Positions 1 to 10,289 of a stretch of DNA of 64,000 nucleotides are shown one piece after another (position 1 is the first letter of the stretch; each line of letters starts with the position of its first letter). Under the pieces are notes generated by a model, which was given only the letters and a program-made list of their open reading frames with translations, was not told the origin of the DNA and did not search any database. Location: assembly GCF_050627025.1 (NCBI RefSeq), contig NZ_CP192472.1. The stretch is one strand, 5' to 3'. The translations under genes and the position numbers were made by a program. The stretch is from Variovorax paradoxus_P. Its GTDB lineage: Bacteria; Pseudomonadota; Gammaproteobacteria; Burkholderiales; Burkholderiaceae_C.

Positions 1-547
1 TCAGCACGAGGTTTTCGGCGGTGCGCTGCTGCAGCCAAAGGCGACGGCCGCTTTGGCCGTCCCAGGCGCTGATGCTGCGGTCGGCCGTTTGCACAAAGAC
101 ACGCCGGCCAGCCACCAGCGGCGCGGTAAAGGCCTGCGCAGACAGGCGCTGCTTCCACAGGACCTTGCCGCCCTCGATGGCAACCAGTTCGTTGTCGGTG
201 GTGACGACCGCGGCCAGCGAACCGTCGCTGCCGACGCCTGCCGCGAGCTTGGCGCCGACGTTGCCGCGCCAGGTTTCGCGGCCGGCACGGGCATCGATGG
301 CAACCACGGTGCCGTCGGCACCTGCCACGGTCACGATGTCGCCGCTGACATCGGCTGCGAGCGGGAAGCTCACGGCCGGAATGCGCACGCTCCATGCCTG
401 GCGCACGCCGAACAGGGCGGGGTTTGCGGGCAGTTCGGCAGGCTTGGGCTTGCTGGTGCCGGAGCAGGCGGCCAGCATGGCGACCAAGACAATGGCCGAA
501 CCCGCGCGCAGGACGGACGACTCAGGCATGAAACGCTTGGAATTCAT
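1..547 (-). CDS. bamB: BamB, outer-membrane assembly lipoprotein (C-terminal part outside window)
   Basis: This is the beta-propeller lipoprotein of the BAM complex, which supports insertion of beta-barrel proteins into the outer membrane. The visible 182 codons start with a lipoprotein signal peptide (lipobox MLAAC, lipidated Cys28). They continue with PQQ-like blade repeats such as DGTVVAIDARAG and GRRVFVQTADRSISAWDG. The ATG at 547 puts the signal peptide at the very N-terminus, so I chose it. The gene lies 7 bases after yfgM on the same strand, the usual hisS-yfgM-bamB order, in which der (engA) normally follows outside the window. The frame is open to the left edge, so the end is cut by the window and not broken. 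Confidence 0.93.
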   Translation of the reverse strand, partial: MNSKRFMPESSVLRAGSAIVLVAMLAACSGTSKPKPAELPANPALFGVRQAWSVRIPAVSFPLAADVSGDIVTVAGADGTVVAIDARAGRETWRGNVGAKLAAGVGSDGSLAAVVTTDNELVAIEGGKVLWKQRLSAQAFTAPLVAGRRVFVQTADRSISAWDGQSGRRLWLQQRTAENLVL

Positions 548-554
548 ATTGCGA

Positions 555-1247
555 TCAGGATTTTTGGGGGGCTGCCGGCGTGACCGTGATCACAGGTGCC
601 AGGCTCTTCGGATCGACGCCGGAGGCATTGAGCTTGAATTCGACCAGGCGACGATAGTCCGATGTCGGGCCAAGGCCGGTCCAGGCCTTTCGGTATTCGG
701 CCTGCGCTTCGTTGCGCTTGCCTTGGGCCATGTAGATGTCGCCCTTGCGATCGGCCACGAGTGGCTCGAACTCCTTGGGCACGTCGCCAGAGAGTTGCTT
801 GAGCGCTTCGTCGTACGACTTGCTGTCGAGCAGTTCGGCGGCCAGCCGGAGCTTGGCAACCGCCTTGTAGCCCGGATCGACGGCACTTTCGGCAACCCAG
901 CCGAGGGCCGCGCGCGAACCATCGACATTGCCCTTTTCGTACAACGCCTTGGCCGCAAGAAGGCCGGCCTGCTGCGCATAGGCAGTCTTGGCAAAGCGCT
1001 CTTTCATGTCGCCCAGCACGCGCTGGATGCGCTCCACGTCGCCGGACTGCGCGCTGCGCTCGACCTCGTCGTAGAGCGCGGCGGCTTGCGCCGCCTTGTT
1101 GCGCTGGAAATATTGCCAGCCGTTCCAGGCCACGAAAGCACCGGCCACGAGCAATACCACCCAGGTGATCAGGGTGCCATAGGTGTTCCAGAAATGCTTG
1201 AGCTGGTCGAGCTGTTCCTGTTCGTCGAGATCGAGATGGGTTGCCAT
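555..1247 (-). CDS. yfgM: YfgM-like membrane-anchored TPR protein
   Basis: 230 aa. An N-terminal cytoplasmic stretch is followed by one membrane helix at about residues 26-45 and then a periplasmic tetratricopeptide-like region. This is the architecture of YfgM (DUF2133/TPR_21), an ancillary SecYEG protein that in E. coli works with PpiD in periplasmic chaperoning. The motif FWNTYGTLITWVVLL at the helix is typical of the family. It sits 5 bases after hisS and 7 bases before bamB, the conserved family context. Function is taken from the family; nothing here shows the partner. Confidence 0.88.
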   Translation of the reverse strand: MATHLDLDEQEQLDQLKHFWNTYGTLITWVVLLVAGAFVAWNGWQYFQRNKAAQAAALYDEVERSAQSGDVERIQRVLGDMKERFAKTAYAQQAGLLAAKALYEKGNVDGSRAALGWVAESAVDPGYKAVAKLRLAAELLDSKSYDEALKQLSGDVPKEFEPLVADRKGDIYMAQGKRNEAQAEYRKAWTGLGPTSDYRRLVEFKLNASGVDPKSLAPVITVTPAAPQKS

Positions 1248-1252
1248 GCGTG

Positions 1253-2563
1253 TCAGGTGTTGGGAGCCGGCGATTGTAGGGTGGCGGCCCAGGTGGCCAC
1301 CTCGGCAAGACTGCGGGCGCTTTGCGCACCGCTGCCGTCGCGCAGAAACTTGAGAGTCACTTCGCCGCGCGCAAGTTCATCGGCGCCGAAGATCAGAGCG
1401 TAGGTGGCGCCGCTGGCATCGGCTTTCTTCATCTGCGCCTTGAAGCTGCTGAGGCCCTCGGCTGTGGCCGCATGCATCTGGACGCTGACACCCGACTCGC
1501 GCAACTGCTGCAGGGTACGCAACACCACAGGCATCGATGCAGCATCAGGTACCACGGCATAGGCATTGGGTGCGGGCGTGGAAACCTCGGCGCCCTGCTC
1601 CTTCAGCAGATCGAGCACGCGTTCGATGCCCATCGCCCATCCCACGGCCGGCGCCGGCTTGCCGCCGATTTGCGCAATCAGGTCGTCGTAGCGGCCGCCG
1701 GCGCACACCGTCCCCTGCGAACCAAGCCTGTCGGTCACGAACTCGAACACGCTGAGGTTGTAATAGTCGAGCCCGCGCACCAGACGCGGGTTGATCGTGA
1801 ATGCGACGTCGTTAGCCTTGAGGATGGCTTGCAGCCCCTCGAAGTGCGCAAGCGATTCAGCCCCTAGAAAGTCGATCAGCTTCGGCGCCGATTCGACCAC
1901 GTCCTTCATCGCCGGATTCTTGGTGTCCAGAATGCGCAGCGGATTGCTGTGCAGGCGGCGCTTGCCGTCCTCGTCGAGCTTGTCGGCGTGCTTCTCGAAG
2001 TGGGCAATGAGTTGGGCGCGGTGCAGCGCGCGCTCGGAGGGTTGGCCCAGGCTGTTGAGTTCGAGCCGCACGTCGGTCAAGCCAATGGCCTTCCACAGCG
2101 CGTTGGCCAGCAGTATCAGCTCCGCATCGACGTCGGGGCCTGCAAAGCCCAGGGCTTCCGCGCCGATTTGGTGGAACTGGCGGAACCGCCCGCGCTGCAC
2201 GTTCTCGCGGCGGAACATCGGCCCGGTGTACCAGAGCCGCTTGGGGCCTTCGTACAGCATGTTGTGCTCGATCACCGCCCGCACCAGGCCGGCCGTGTTC
2301 TCGGGGCGCATCGTCAGATGTTCGAACTTGCCGTGCTTGTCCGCGCGATCTTCAAAGGAGTACATCTCCTTCTCGACGATGTCGGTGACCTCGCCGATGC
2401 CGCGCACGAACAGGGCCGTGCGCTCCAGGATCGGCGTGCGCACGTTGCGGTATGCAAAGCGGCCCATCAGGTCGCGCACGGTGGCCTCCAGCCACTCCCA
2501 GCGCGCCGATTCGGGCGGCAATATGTCGTTCATGCCTTTGACGGCATTCAGTTTTTCAGCCAT
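1253..2563 (-). CDS. hisS: Histidyl-tRNA synthetase
   Basis: 436 aa, normal length for bacterial HisRS. It charges tRNA-His. The N-terminus (KGMNDILPPESARWEWLE) and class II motif 2 region (TMRPENTAGLVRA, then YTGPMFRRENVQRGRFRQFHQ) are clear. So are the histidine motifs VRGLDYYNLSVFEFV and AGGRYDDL. A C-terminal anticodon-binding domain occupies about residues 330-425. The ATG at 2563 lies 15 bases after the ispG stop, so the two are probably co-transcribed. Confidence 0.97.
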   Translation of the reverse strand: MAEKLNAVKGMNDILPPESARWEWLEATVRDLMGRFAYRNVRTPILERTALFVRGIGEVTDIVEKEMYSFEDRADKHGKFEHLTMRPENTAGLVRAVIEHNMLYEGPKRLWYTGPMFRRENVQRGRFRQFHQIGAEALGFAGPDVDAELILLANALWKAIGLTDVRLELNSLGQPSERALHRAQLIAHFEKHADKLDEDGKRRLHSNPLRILDTKNPAMKDVVESAPKLIDFLGAESLAHFEGLQAILKANDVAFTINPRLVRGLDYYNLSVFEFVTDRLGSQGTVCAGGRYDDLIAQIGGKPAPAVGWAMGIERVLDLLKEQGAEVSTPAPNAYAVVPDAASMPVVLRTLQQLRESGVSVQMHAATAEGLSSFKAQMKKADASGATYALIFGADELARGEVTLKFLRDGSGAQSARSLAEVATWAATLQSPAPNT

Positions 2564-2578
2564 GAGTCTGCGCAGGTG

Positions 2579-3852
<1,274 letters not shown>

Positions 3853-3856
<4 letters not shown>

Positions 3857-4830
3857 GATGTCACCTCGAAACGCGCCACGCCGCCACCGCGCGTGACAGG
3901 CTTCAGATCGTAGGGCTTTCCGCGCACTTGTACATCGACTGCCGATGCGCGCCCAACCACTACAGACAGCGGCAGAGCGCCAGACAACCCGACGGTTTCG
4001 CCGGCCTGCACGATGCGGCGCAACAGTTGCTTGCCCCCTGCTTCGGTAACGGTAACCCAGCAGTCTTCGCGCGCGACAAGGACGAGCGGCTGGCCACCCG
4101 CAGCGGCAGGCGTCGAAGCAGTTGCCGCGGCGGTGCCGGCAGGCAAGGCTGTAGCGAGGGGCGCGCCCGGCGCCGCAGGTGCGGCAGGCGTTCCGGTTGC
4201 TGCGGTTGCTGTAGTCGCTGCCGCAGGTGGCACGGGCGAAACCGGCGTGCTCTCGACAACGGATGCCCCGCCCGGACCCGATGCTGCCACGGGCGCTTCG
4301 GCGACCGAACCTGTCTCGGCGTCGCCGCGGGCGGTCCATCGCGAAACGGCAGAGCCGATCTGGTCGAAGGCAGATTGGGGAAGCCAGAACAGCACACCTG
4401 CGCCGACCAGCAACAGCGCGACGACGATCAGCAACGCGCGCGACGGCAACGCGCTGGAGCGGCTGCCGTTCCATCGCGGCGTGCCGGAAACGATGTTGCT
4501 ATTGAGCGTGCGATCGGCCGCCGCCAATGGTGCGCGCTGTGCACCCGGCAGCTTTGCCAGCACCGGAGCGGCATCGATGCGCAATGCGCGGCAGACGCTG
4601 CTTGCCAGGGCACGCGCAAAGACCGGGTCGGGCAGCGAATCGATATCGTCCGCCTCGAGCGCCATGAGCTTTTGCGGCGGCACCTTCAGGGCTGCAGCCA
4701 CCATCTCGATATGCAGGCCATGAGCCTCGCGCGCCTCGCGAAGCATGTCGCCGGCCGTCTTGTGCGTGATGTCGCCTTCCTCGAGCGGCAGCGCCGCGGA
4801 AGTGCCGAACTCCGAAACCCGTTCAGTCAT
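3853..4830 (-). CDS. RodZ-like helix-turn-helix membrane protein with DUF4115 domain
   Basis: 325 aa. An N-terminal HTH_25 domain covers about residues 25-90 (GDMLREAREAHGLHIEMVAAALKV). One membrane helix follows at about 131-150, then a low-complexity Ala/Pro linker and a C-terminal DUF4115 beta domain (WVTVTEAGGKQLLRRIVQAGETVGLSG). RodZ links the MreB cytoskeleton to the envelope. Its place between pilF and ispG is the widespread rodZ position. The linker (about 180-240) is unusually rich in Ala, Pro and Thr. The start overlaps the pilF end by 8 bases and its own stop overlaps the ispG start. The symbol is left blank because MreB-binding residues were not checked. Confidence 0.85.
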
Positions 4831-5677
4831 TGAAATTCCCGCGCTCGTACGCTGTTGCCTCCCGGGACTGCGGAAAGCGCCGTTGCAGTTGCCCTCCCAA
4901 CTGCGCAACTGCCTCGCGGTTGTTGAGCCGTCGTTCGATCTTGATGCCGAGCCAAAGCGTCTCGGCACTGGCCGAGGGGCTGTTGTTGACGCGGCGAATG
5001 TAGAACTGCGCGCGCGACCATTCTTCGCGCTGCGCCAGCAGCGAGGCCAGGTTGAATCCGACCACCGGATTGCCGGCATCGATCTCGTAGGCCTGCATGA
5101 GGCTGCGCTCCGCTTCCAGGCGCTGCCCGGCCCTGAGTTCGCAGACGCCTTGCGTCATGAGCGTCTTGGAGCGGTCGGTGTAGCTAGGCACCGCGAGCGC
5201 AGCGGCAAACTGCTGGGCCGCGTCGCCGTAGCGGTTCTGCTGGCACAGCAGCCAGCCGTAGTTGTGCCGCACGTTGGCGTCGCGCGGGTTGATGGCAATC
5301 GCGCGGCGGAAGCTGTCTTCCGCCATGCCGGCATCTTCAAGCCGCATGTAGACAAGACCTCGCAGGCTATAGGCATCCGCGTAGTTGGGATCGGCAACCA
5401 GCGCCTGCTTGATCTCGTCCAGCGCAACGGTATTCTGGCCGTGCTCGAAATAGCCTGCGGCGAGCTCCATGCGCAAACGGGCGCGGCGCTGGCGGCTGCT
5501 TTCGTCGGACTCGGTGACGATCTCGGCGCCCTTGGCCGAGCTGGTGTCGGCCAGGCTGGTGGTGGTGGTCCGCGTGTTGACGCAGCCCGCAAGCAGAAAC
5601 GCCACGGCCACACCGGCAAAGCTTGCAGCCATCAGCCGCTGCGCGCTCGCGGTGGTCATCGAAAAGGCCATGCTCAT
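4823..5677 (-). CDS. pilF: PilF/PilW-type pilus biogenesis lipoprotein (TPR)
   Basis: 284 aa. A lipoprotein signal peptide (lipobox LLAGC, Cys32) precedes about six tetratricopeptide repeats (for example YADAYSLRGLVYMRLEDAGMAEDSFRRAIAINP). PilF/PilW is the pilotin that helps the PilQ secretin reach the outer membrane. I chose the ATG at 5677 because AGGAG stands 10 bases upstream; an earlier start would add an unlikely Arg/Pro-rich leader. The gene follows rlmN by 4 bases and overlaps the rodZ-like gene. Other pilus genes are not in the window, so the role is from family and synteny. Confidence 0.87.
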   Translation of the reverse strand: MSMAFSMTTASAQRLMAASFAGVAVAFLLAGCVNTRTTTTSLADTSSAKGAEIVTESDESSRQRRARLRMELAAGYFEHGQNTVALDEIKQALVADPNYADAYSLRGLVYMRLEDAGMAEDSFRRAIAINPRDANVRHNYGWLLCQQNRYGDAAQQFAAALAVPSYTDRSKTLMTQGVCELRAGQRLEAERSLMQAYEIDAGNPVVGFNLASLLAQREEWSRAQFYIRRVNNSPSASAETLWLGIKIERRLNNREAVAQLGGQLQRRFPQSREATAYERGNFND

Positions 5678-5681
5678 TGAA

Positions 5682-6833
5682 TCAGTGCTCCTGGGGGGCG
5701 GTCTTGCGAACCGGATGCAAAACAACGGGTCGCTCCGACACTACACGGCGCTGTGCCATGCGTTCGGCCGCGCGGGTGCGGTCCTTGACGTCGCCGGCCA
5801 GCTGTCCGCAGGCCGCATCGATGTCGTCGCCGCGCGTTTTTCGCACGGTGGTCACAAGGCCGGCCTCGCTCAGTGTCTTGGCAAACGCCAGCACACGCGG
5901 CTGCGGCGAACGCAGAAGGCCCGAGGCCGGAAACGGATTGAACGGAATCAGGTTGAACTTGCACGAGACGCCGTGGGTGCGAACAAGCTCCACCAGCTGC
6001 CGTGCATGCTCGGGCTGGTCGTTGACGCCGTCGAGCATGCAGTATTCGAACGTAATGAAATCGCGCGGTGCATGCACCAGGTAGCGCTTGCAGGCCTCGA
6101 GCAGTTCGGCGATGGGGTACTTGCGATTGAGCGGCACGAGATCGTCGCGCAGCGCATCGTTGGGTGCGTGCAAGGACACGGCCATGGCCACCGGGCAATC
6201 GGCACCGAGGCGGTCGATCATCGGCACCACGCCAGAGGTCGACACGGTCACGCGGCGGCGCGACAGCCCGTAGGCGTTGTCGTCGAGCATGGTGCGCAGC
6301 GCAGGCACCAATGCCGAGTAATTCTGCAGCGGCTCGCCCATGCCCATCATCACCACATTGGAAATGACGCGCTCGTCGCGTTTCAGGTGCTTGCGCAGGA
6401 AGTGCTCGGCAAACCATAGCTGGGCGACGATTTCGCCCGTGCTCAGGTTGCGGCTGAAGCCCTGATGCCCCGTGGAGCAAAAGCGGCAACCCACTGCGCA
6501 GCCGGCTTGAGACGACACGCACAGCGTGCCGCGGTCGTCTTCAGGAATGAATACGGCTTCAACGGCATTGCCGTCACCGACGTCGAACAGCCACTTGATC
6601 GTGCCGTCTTTGGATTCATGCTGCGTGAGAACCGGCAGGGCCTCGACGCGAGCGGTGGTGGCGAGCTTCTCGCGCAACGACTTGGCCAGATCCGTCATCT
6701 GGGCGAAGTCGCTGGCGCCACGCTGGTGGATCCAGCGAAACAGCTGCGTGGCGCGGAATCGCTTCTCGCCGAGCTTTTCGCAGAACGCAGCCAGCCCCTC
6801 GAGATCGAATTCGAGCAGGTTGGCCGTGGTCAT
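5682..6833 (-). CDS. rlmN: Dual-specificity rRNA/tRNA A2503/A37 methyltransferase RlmN
   Basis: 383 aa radical-SAM enzyme that makes 2-methyladenosine at 23S rRNA A2503 and tRNA position 37. The CxxxCxxC cluster motif is Cys112, Cys116 and Cys119 (GCAVGCRFC). The methyl-carrying and proton-relay cysteine is probably Cys342 in GDDIDAACGQL. The motifs NVVMMGMGEPLQNY and VSLHAPND are typical. It lies 21 bases after ndk and 4 bases before pilF. The last 20 or so residues are variable and basic, without a recognised function. Confidence 0.96.
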   Translation of the reverse strand: MTTANLLEFDLEGLAAFCEKLGEKRFRATQLFRWIHQRGASDFAQMTDLAKSLREKLATTARVEALPVLTQHESKDGTIKWLFDVGDGNAVEAVFIPEDDRGTLCVSSQAGCAVGCRFCSTGHQGFSRNLSTGEIVAQLWFAEHFLRKHLKRDERVISNVVMMGMGEPLQNYSALVPALRTMLDDNAYGLSRRRVTVSTSGVVPMIDRLGADCPVAMAVSLHAPNDALRDDLVPLNRKYPIAELLEACKRYLVHAPRDFITFEYCMLDGVNDQPEHARQLVELVRTHGVSCKFNLIPFNPFPASGLLRSPQPRVLAFAKTLSEAGLVTTVRKTRGDDIDAACGQLAGDVKDRTRAAERMAQRRVVSERPVVLHPVRKTAPQEH

Positions 6834-6854
6834 GAAATCAGCCGGGATAAGGCT

Positions 6855-7280
6855 TCAGCGCGCGTAGACGTTGAGGCCGGCGAAGAAGAAGGCCACTTCG
6901 TTCGCTGCCGTTTCGGGAGCGTCCGAACCGTGCACGGCGTTGGCGTCGATGCTGTCGGCAAAGTCGGCGCGAATGGTGCCGGGAGCGGCCTTCTTCGGGT
7001 CCGTGGCGCCCATCAGGTCGCGGTTCTTGGCGATGGCGTTTTCGCCTTCGAGCACTTGCACGAACACAGGGCCGGAGATCATGAACTCGACCAGGTCCTT
7101 GAAGAAAGGACGCTCTTTGTGGACCGAGTAGAACTGCTCGGCTTCGTTGCGCGAGAGATGCACCAGCTTGGCGGCGACAACCTTGAGGCCGGCAGCTTCG
7201 AAGCGGGAAACGATCTTGCCGATGACGTTCTTTGCGACGGCGTCGGGCTTGATGATGGAGAGGGTACGTTCGATAGCCAT
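6855..7280 (-). CDS. ndk: Nucleoside diphosphate kinase
   Basis: 141 aa, the standard bacterial length. It transfers the gamma-phosphate between NTPs and NDPs through a phosphohistidine; the catalytic residue is His117 in NAVHGSDAPETA. The start MAIERTLSIIKPDAV is classical. The gene heads the ndk-rlmN-pilF-rodZ-ispG-hisS-yfgM-bamB cluster. The 151 bases upstream separate it from rluB and probably hold its promoter, although I could not single out a convincing -35/-10 pair. Confidence 0.97.
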   Translation of the reverse strand: MAIERTLSIIKPDAVAKNVIGKIVSRFEAAGLKVVAAKLVHLSRNEAEQFYSVHKERPFFKDLVEFMISGPVFVQVLEGENAIAKNRDLMGATDPKKAAPGTIRADFADSIDANAVHGSDAPETAANEVAFFFAGLNVYAR

Positions 7281-7374
7281 TGAAGTGCTTCCTGAGCTTT
7301 GATTTTGAAGTGTTTTGTCACAACTGCAACGAATATGTTGCGTCGTTCATCGACAAAGCCTCTGATTTTAACCG

Positions 7375-7417
7375 GCGCAGCCCCCGGGGTTGGTGAAAAC
7401 CCCGCGAAAGGCTGCGC
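7375..7417. other. Nested hairpin between rluB and ndk
   Basis: Outer arms 7375-7382 and 7410-7417 (GCGCAGCC/GGCTGCGC) enclose inner arms 7385-7391 and 7398-7404 (CGGGGTT/AACCCCG). Both pairings are perfect. No T-run follows on either strand, so this is not a classical intrinsic terminator. It could stabilise the rluB 3' end or lie in the ndk leader. Confidence 0.45.
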
Positions 7418-7431
7418 TGGACAGCAGGCTT

Positions 7432-9237
7432 TCAGCGCCCGCGGCGCCGGTTTCCGCCCGGACCGCCCTGCCCGCCAAAGCCGCCGCCTGCAGGACCACC
7501 GCCGCGGCGGCCCGGGCCCTGGCGCTGCTCCTTGCGCTGGCGTGAAAAGCTGTCGGCGCCGATGTAGCCAAGCGAGGTCTTCATCGGATCGGGCTGGTTC
7601 GCGCCGCTTGGCGGACGCTCTTCGCCCTGGCGGTTGCCGCGATTGCTATTGTTGTTGCCACGCCGCCCTTGCGGCGGCATGCCTGCATTGCCTCCGCCGC
7701 CCCGGTTGCCGCGCCCCCCGCGATCGCCGCGCGGCGGACGGCCGTCGCCCAGCGGATTGGGAATGGGCGGCTCGCGGCCGTCGTCGCGTGGTTCACGCAT
7801 GTCGCGCGGCGGTTGTCCGCCACCGGCGTTGCGATTGCCGCGGCGCTTCTTGTTGCGTCCGTTGCGGCCGCCACCGGCACCATCTTGCCCACCCGGTCCG
7901 CGCTGCTGTTGCTGCGGACGCGGCGCACCGCCGCCGGAGGCCTGGAACAACGCGCTGATGTCGCGCTCGTCGAGTTCCATCCAGGCGCCGCGCTTCAATC
8001 CGCGTGGCAGCACCATGGCACCGTAGCGGATACGGATAAGGCGGCTGACCGCATGCCCGACCGATTCGAACAGGCGCCGCACTTCGCGGTTACGCCCCTC
8101 GGAGATGGTGACGCGATACCAGCAGTTGGAGCCTTCGCCGCCGCCCTCTTCGATGGTGCCGAACTGGGCCATGCCATCGTCGAGACGCACGCCTTCGAGC
8201 AGCTTTTTCTTTTCGTCGGCGCTGAGAGCGCCCAGCACCCGCACGGCGTATTCGCGCTCCAGGCCGAAGCGCGGGTGCATCAACTGGTTGGCCAGGTCGC
8301 CGGAGCTGCTGAACAGCAGCAGGCCTTCGGTATTCAAGTCGAGCCGGCCGACCGATTGCCACTTACCCTGCTGCAGGCGGGGCAGCTTGCGGAACACCGT
8401 AGGGCGGTTCTGCGGGTCGTCATGCGTGACCACCTCACCCACGGGCTTGTGGTAAGCGATAACGCGCGGCGGAGGCGGCGCGATGCGGTAGCGGATGGGC
8501 TTGCCGTTGATCTTGACCTGGTCGCCGTACTGAATGCGTTGGCCGATGTGGGCCGGCTCGTTGTTGACCGAGATGCGGCCCTGAAGAATGAGTGCTTCCA
8601 TTTCGAGCCGCGAACCGAGGCCGGCCTGCGCCAGCACCTTGTGCAGCTTGGGCGAATCAGCTTCCGGAAGCAATACGCGCTTGAGCGGTGGAACTTCGGG
8701 GCTCTCTTCGTCGGCGTCGAACTGGCCTGAAATGACGTCCGCGAAACGGATCGGCTCGGGCGGCAGCGCATTGCGCTGCTCGCGCTCGGCGGCACGGCGC
8801 GCGCGGTCGAGGTCGTCCTCTTCCTCGTCGGGCTCTTCTTCCTCTTCTTCGTCGTCGTATTGGCTGCGAGCGCCCTCTTCCTCGCGGCGTTCCTCGCGTT
8901 CAGCAGGCGCGGCCGGAGCGTCAGCCTTCGCGGACACAGCGTCGGGTGCCGCGGGCACCGCGGCAGGGGCCGCCTGAACCGCGGGTTCGGGTTCGATTGC
9001 CGGTGCGGAATTCTCCGCCGGTACCGCCGCGGCTTCGCCTTCTGCAGCCGGGTCTACGATCTTCTTGCGGCGCGGAGCACGCTTTTTCTTGGGCGCCTCT
9101 CCCTCGCCGGCAGCTGAAGCGGACGCGCCTGCATCGGCATCCGAAGAAGGGCCGGACGCTTCCGTGATCGGCTCTTTTTTTTCGGATTCGGGCTGGACCG
9201 GCACGATTGCCGCGTCGTCGGTGTCGGAGGGGCTCAT
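7432..9237 (-). CDS. rluB: 23S rRNA pseudouridine synthase RluB with long disordered ends
   Basis: 601 aa, far longer than the roughly 290 aa of E. coli RluB, which makes pseudouridine 2605 in 23S rRNA. The enzyme core is residues ~190-433: an S4 RNA-binding domain at ~195-245, catalytic Asp300 in GRLDLNTEGLLLF, and the family motif EGRNREVRRLFESVGHAVSRLIR. The first ~185 residues are low complexity: a Lys/Arg patch (AKKKRAPRRKK), Ala/Pro repeats and an acidic block at ~118-145. The last ~168 residues are Gly/Arg/Asn-rich. The start overlaps the scpB stop (ATGA). The core assignment is firm; the exact position modified is from homology. Confidence 0.93.
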   Translation of the reverse strand: MSPSDTDDAAIVPVQPESEKKEPITEASGPSSDADAGASASAAGEGEAPKKKRAPRRKKIVDPAAEGEAAAVPAENSAPAIEPEPAVQAAPAAVPAAPDAVSAKADAPAAPAEREERREEEGARSQYDDEEEEEEPDEEEDDLDRARRAAEREQRNALPPEPIRFADVISGQFDADEESPEVPPLKRVLLPEADSPKLHKVLAQAGLGSRLEMEALILQGRISVNNEPAHIGQRIQYGDQVKINGKPIRYRIAPPPPRVIAYHKPVGEVVTHDDPQNRPTVFRKLPRLQQGKWQSVGRLDLNTEGLLLFSSSGDLANQLMHPRFGLEREYAVRVLGALSADEKKKLLEGVRLDDGMAQFGTIEEGGGEGSNCWYRVTISEGRNREVRRLFESVGHAVSRLIRIRYGAMVLPRGLKRGAWMELDERDISALFQASGGGAPRPQQQQRGPGGQDGAGGGRNGRNKKRRGNRNAGGGQPPRDMREPRDDGREPPIPNPLGDGRPPRGDRGGRGNRGGGGNAGMPPQGRRGNNNSNRGNRQGEERPPSGANQPDPMKTSLGYIGADSFSRQRKEQRQGPGRRGGGPAGGGFGGQGGPGGNRRRGR

Positions 9238-10160
9238 GAGGTTTTTCCGGGAGAAACAGCGTGGGGATCGGTCTCGTCGGGCGACGGGACTTCGGACTCG
9301 AGCGCAACAGGAGGCTCGGCTTCGTGTGGGGGTGGAACGTCTGCCGGGTCTTCGGCAGAGGCCGCGTCCTCAGCGAACTGCGCTGCGGCGGCTTCAGTCG
9401 CCTCGACGGCCGCAGCCGCTTCGGCCGGCTCAACTGCTTCGGTGTTCGCCTCGACGGGCTGCGACTCGTCTTGCACCGGGTTTTCCGTGGGCTCGGGGCT
9501 CCCGCCATCGGGCAGGGTCAATTCCGCTTCCAGCGCCACGTCTGCTGCGGCGGAGGCGTCGGCATCGGATTCGCTCGCGATGTCCATAGGCAGCCCCGGC
9601 TGGTTGCCGGAGGCCTGGTCGAGCGCGTCGACCAATGCCGCCTGCTGGGCCGGCGTCTCGATCAGCGGCAACTGGTCGAGGGACCCCAGGCCGAGATCGT
9701 CGAGAAACTGCCGCGTGGTCGCGTAGAGCGCTGGCCGGCCGACGGTTTCCCGGTGGCCGATCACCTCGACCCAGCCGCGGTCCTCCAGCTGCTTCAAGAT
9801 GAGGGAATTGATGGTGACGCCGCGAATGTCTTCCATGTCGCCGCGCGTGACCGGCTGGCGATAGGCAATGATGGCCAGCGTTTCGAGGGCGGCCCGCGTG
9901 TAGCGCGGCGGTTTCTCGGGGTGCAGGCGATCGAGGTGGTCGCGCATTTCAGGCCGGCTTTGAAAGCGCCAGCCGCTGGCGACGTTCACCAGCTCGAGGC
10001 CGCGTTGCGCCCAGTCTTCCTGCAGTTCAAGCAACAGCACCTTGATGGTGTCCACGCCCAGCTCGTCATCGAACAGCACGCGCATGTCGCGCACTGGCAG
10101 CGGCTGGCTCGAACAGATCAAGGCGGTTTCTAGAATGCGCTTGGCATCCGCCGTATTCAT
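9234..10160 (-). CDS. scpB: SMC-Scp complex subunit ScpB
   Basis: 308 aa. Two winged-helix domains fill residues ~1-185 (motifs YTRAALETLAIIAYRQPVTRGDMEDIRGV and VIGHRETVGRPALYATT). ScpB binds ScpA and SMC in condensin-like chromosome organisation. The last ~110 residues are an acidic, Ala/Glu-rich tail of low complexity. I chose the ATG at 10160 because the domain begins there (MNTADAKRILETALICS); the longer reading adds an Arg-rich leader. scpA is not adjacent: the upstream gene is rluD. It is coupled to rluB by an ATGA overlap. Confidence 0.93.
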   Translation of the reverse strand: MNTADAKRILETALICSSQPLPVRDMRVLFDDELGVDTIKVLLLELQEDWAQRGLELVNVASGWRFQSRPEMRDHLDRLHPEKPPRYTRAALETLAIIAYRQPVTRGDMEDIRGVTINSLILKQLEDRGWVEVIGHRETVGRPALYATTRQFLDDLGLGSLDQLPLIETPAQQAALVDALDQASGNQPGLPMDIASESDADASAAADVALEAELTLPDGGSPEPTENPVQDESQPVEANTEAVEPAEAAAAVEATEAAAAQFAEDAASAEDPADVPPPHEAEPPVALESEVPSPDETDPHAVSPGKTS

Positions 10161-10289
10161 GGTTCGCGTTATCCGGGAAAAGGCGTCTGTTGGACGCTGG
10201 CTCACAAGGATGGAAGGAGTAGGCGCTGCCGGCACGCGGCGAATGCAACGCAAGGCCGGCATCGAGTGGCCGGCGCGGCCCTCGGGCCG

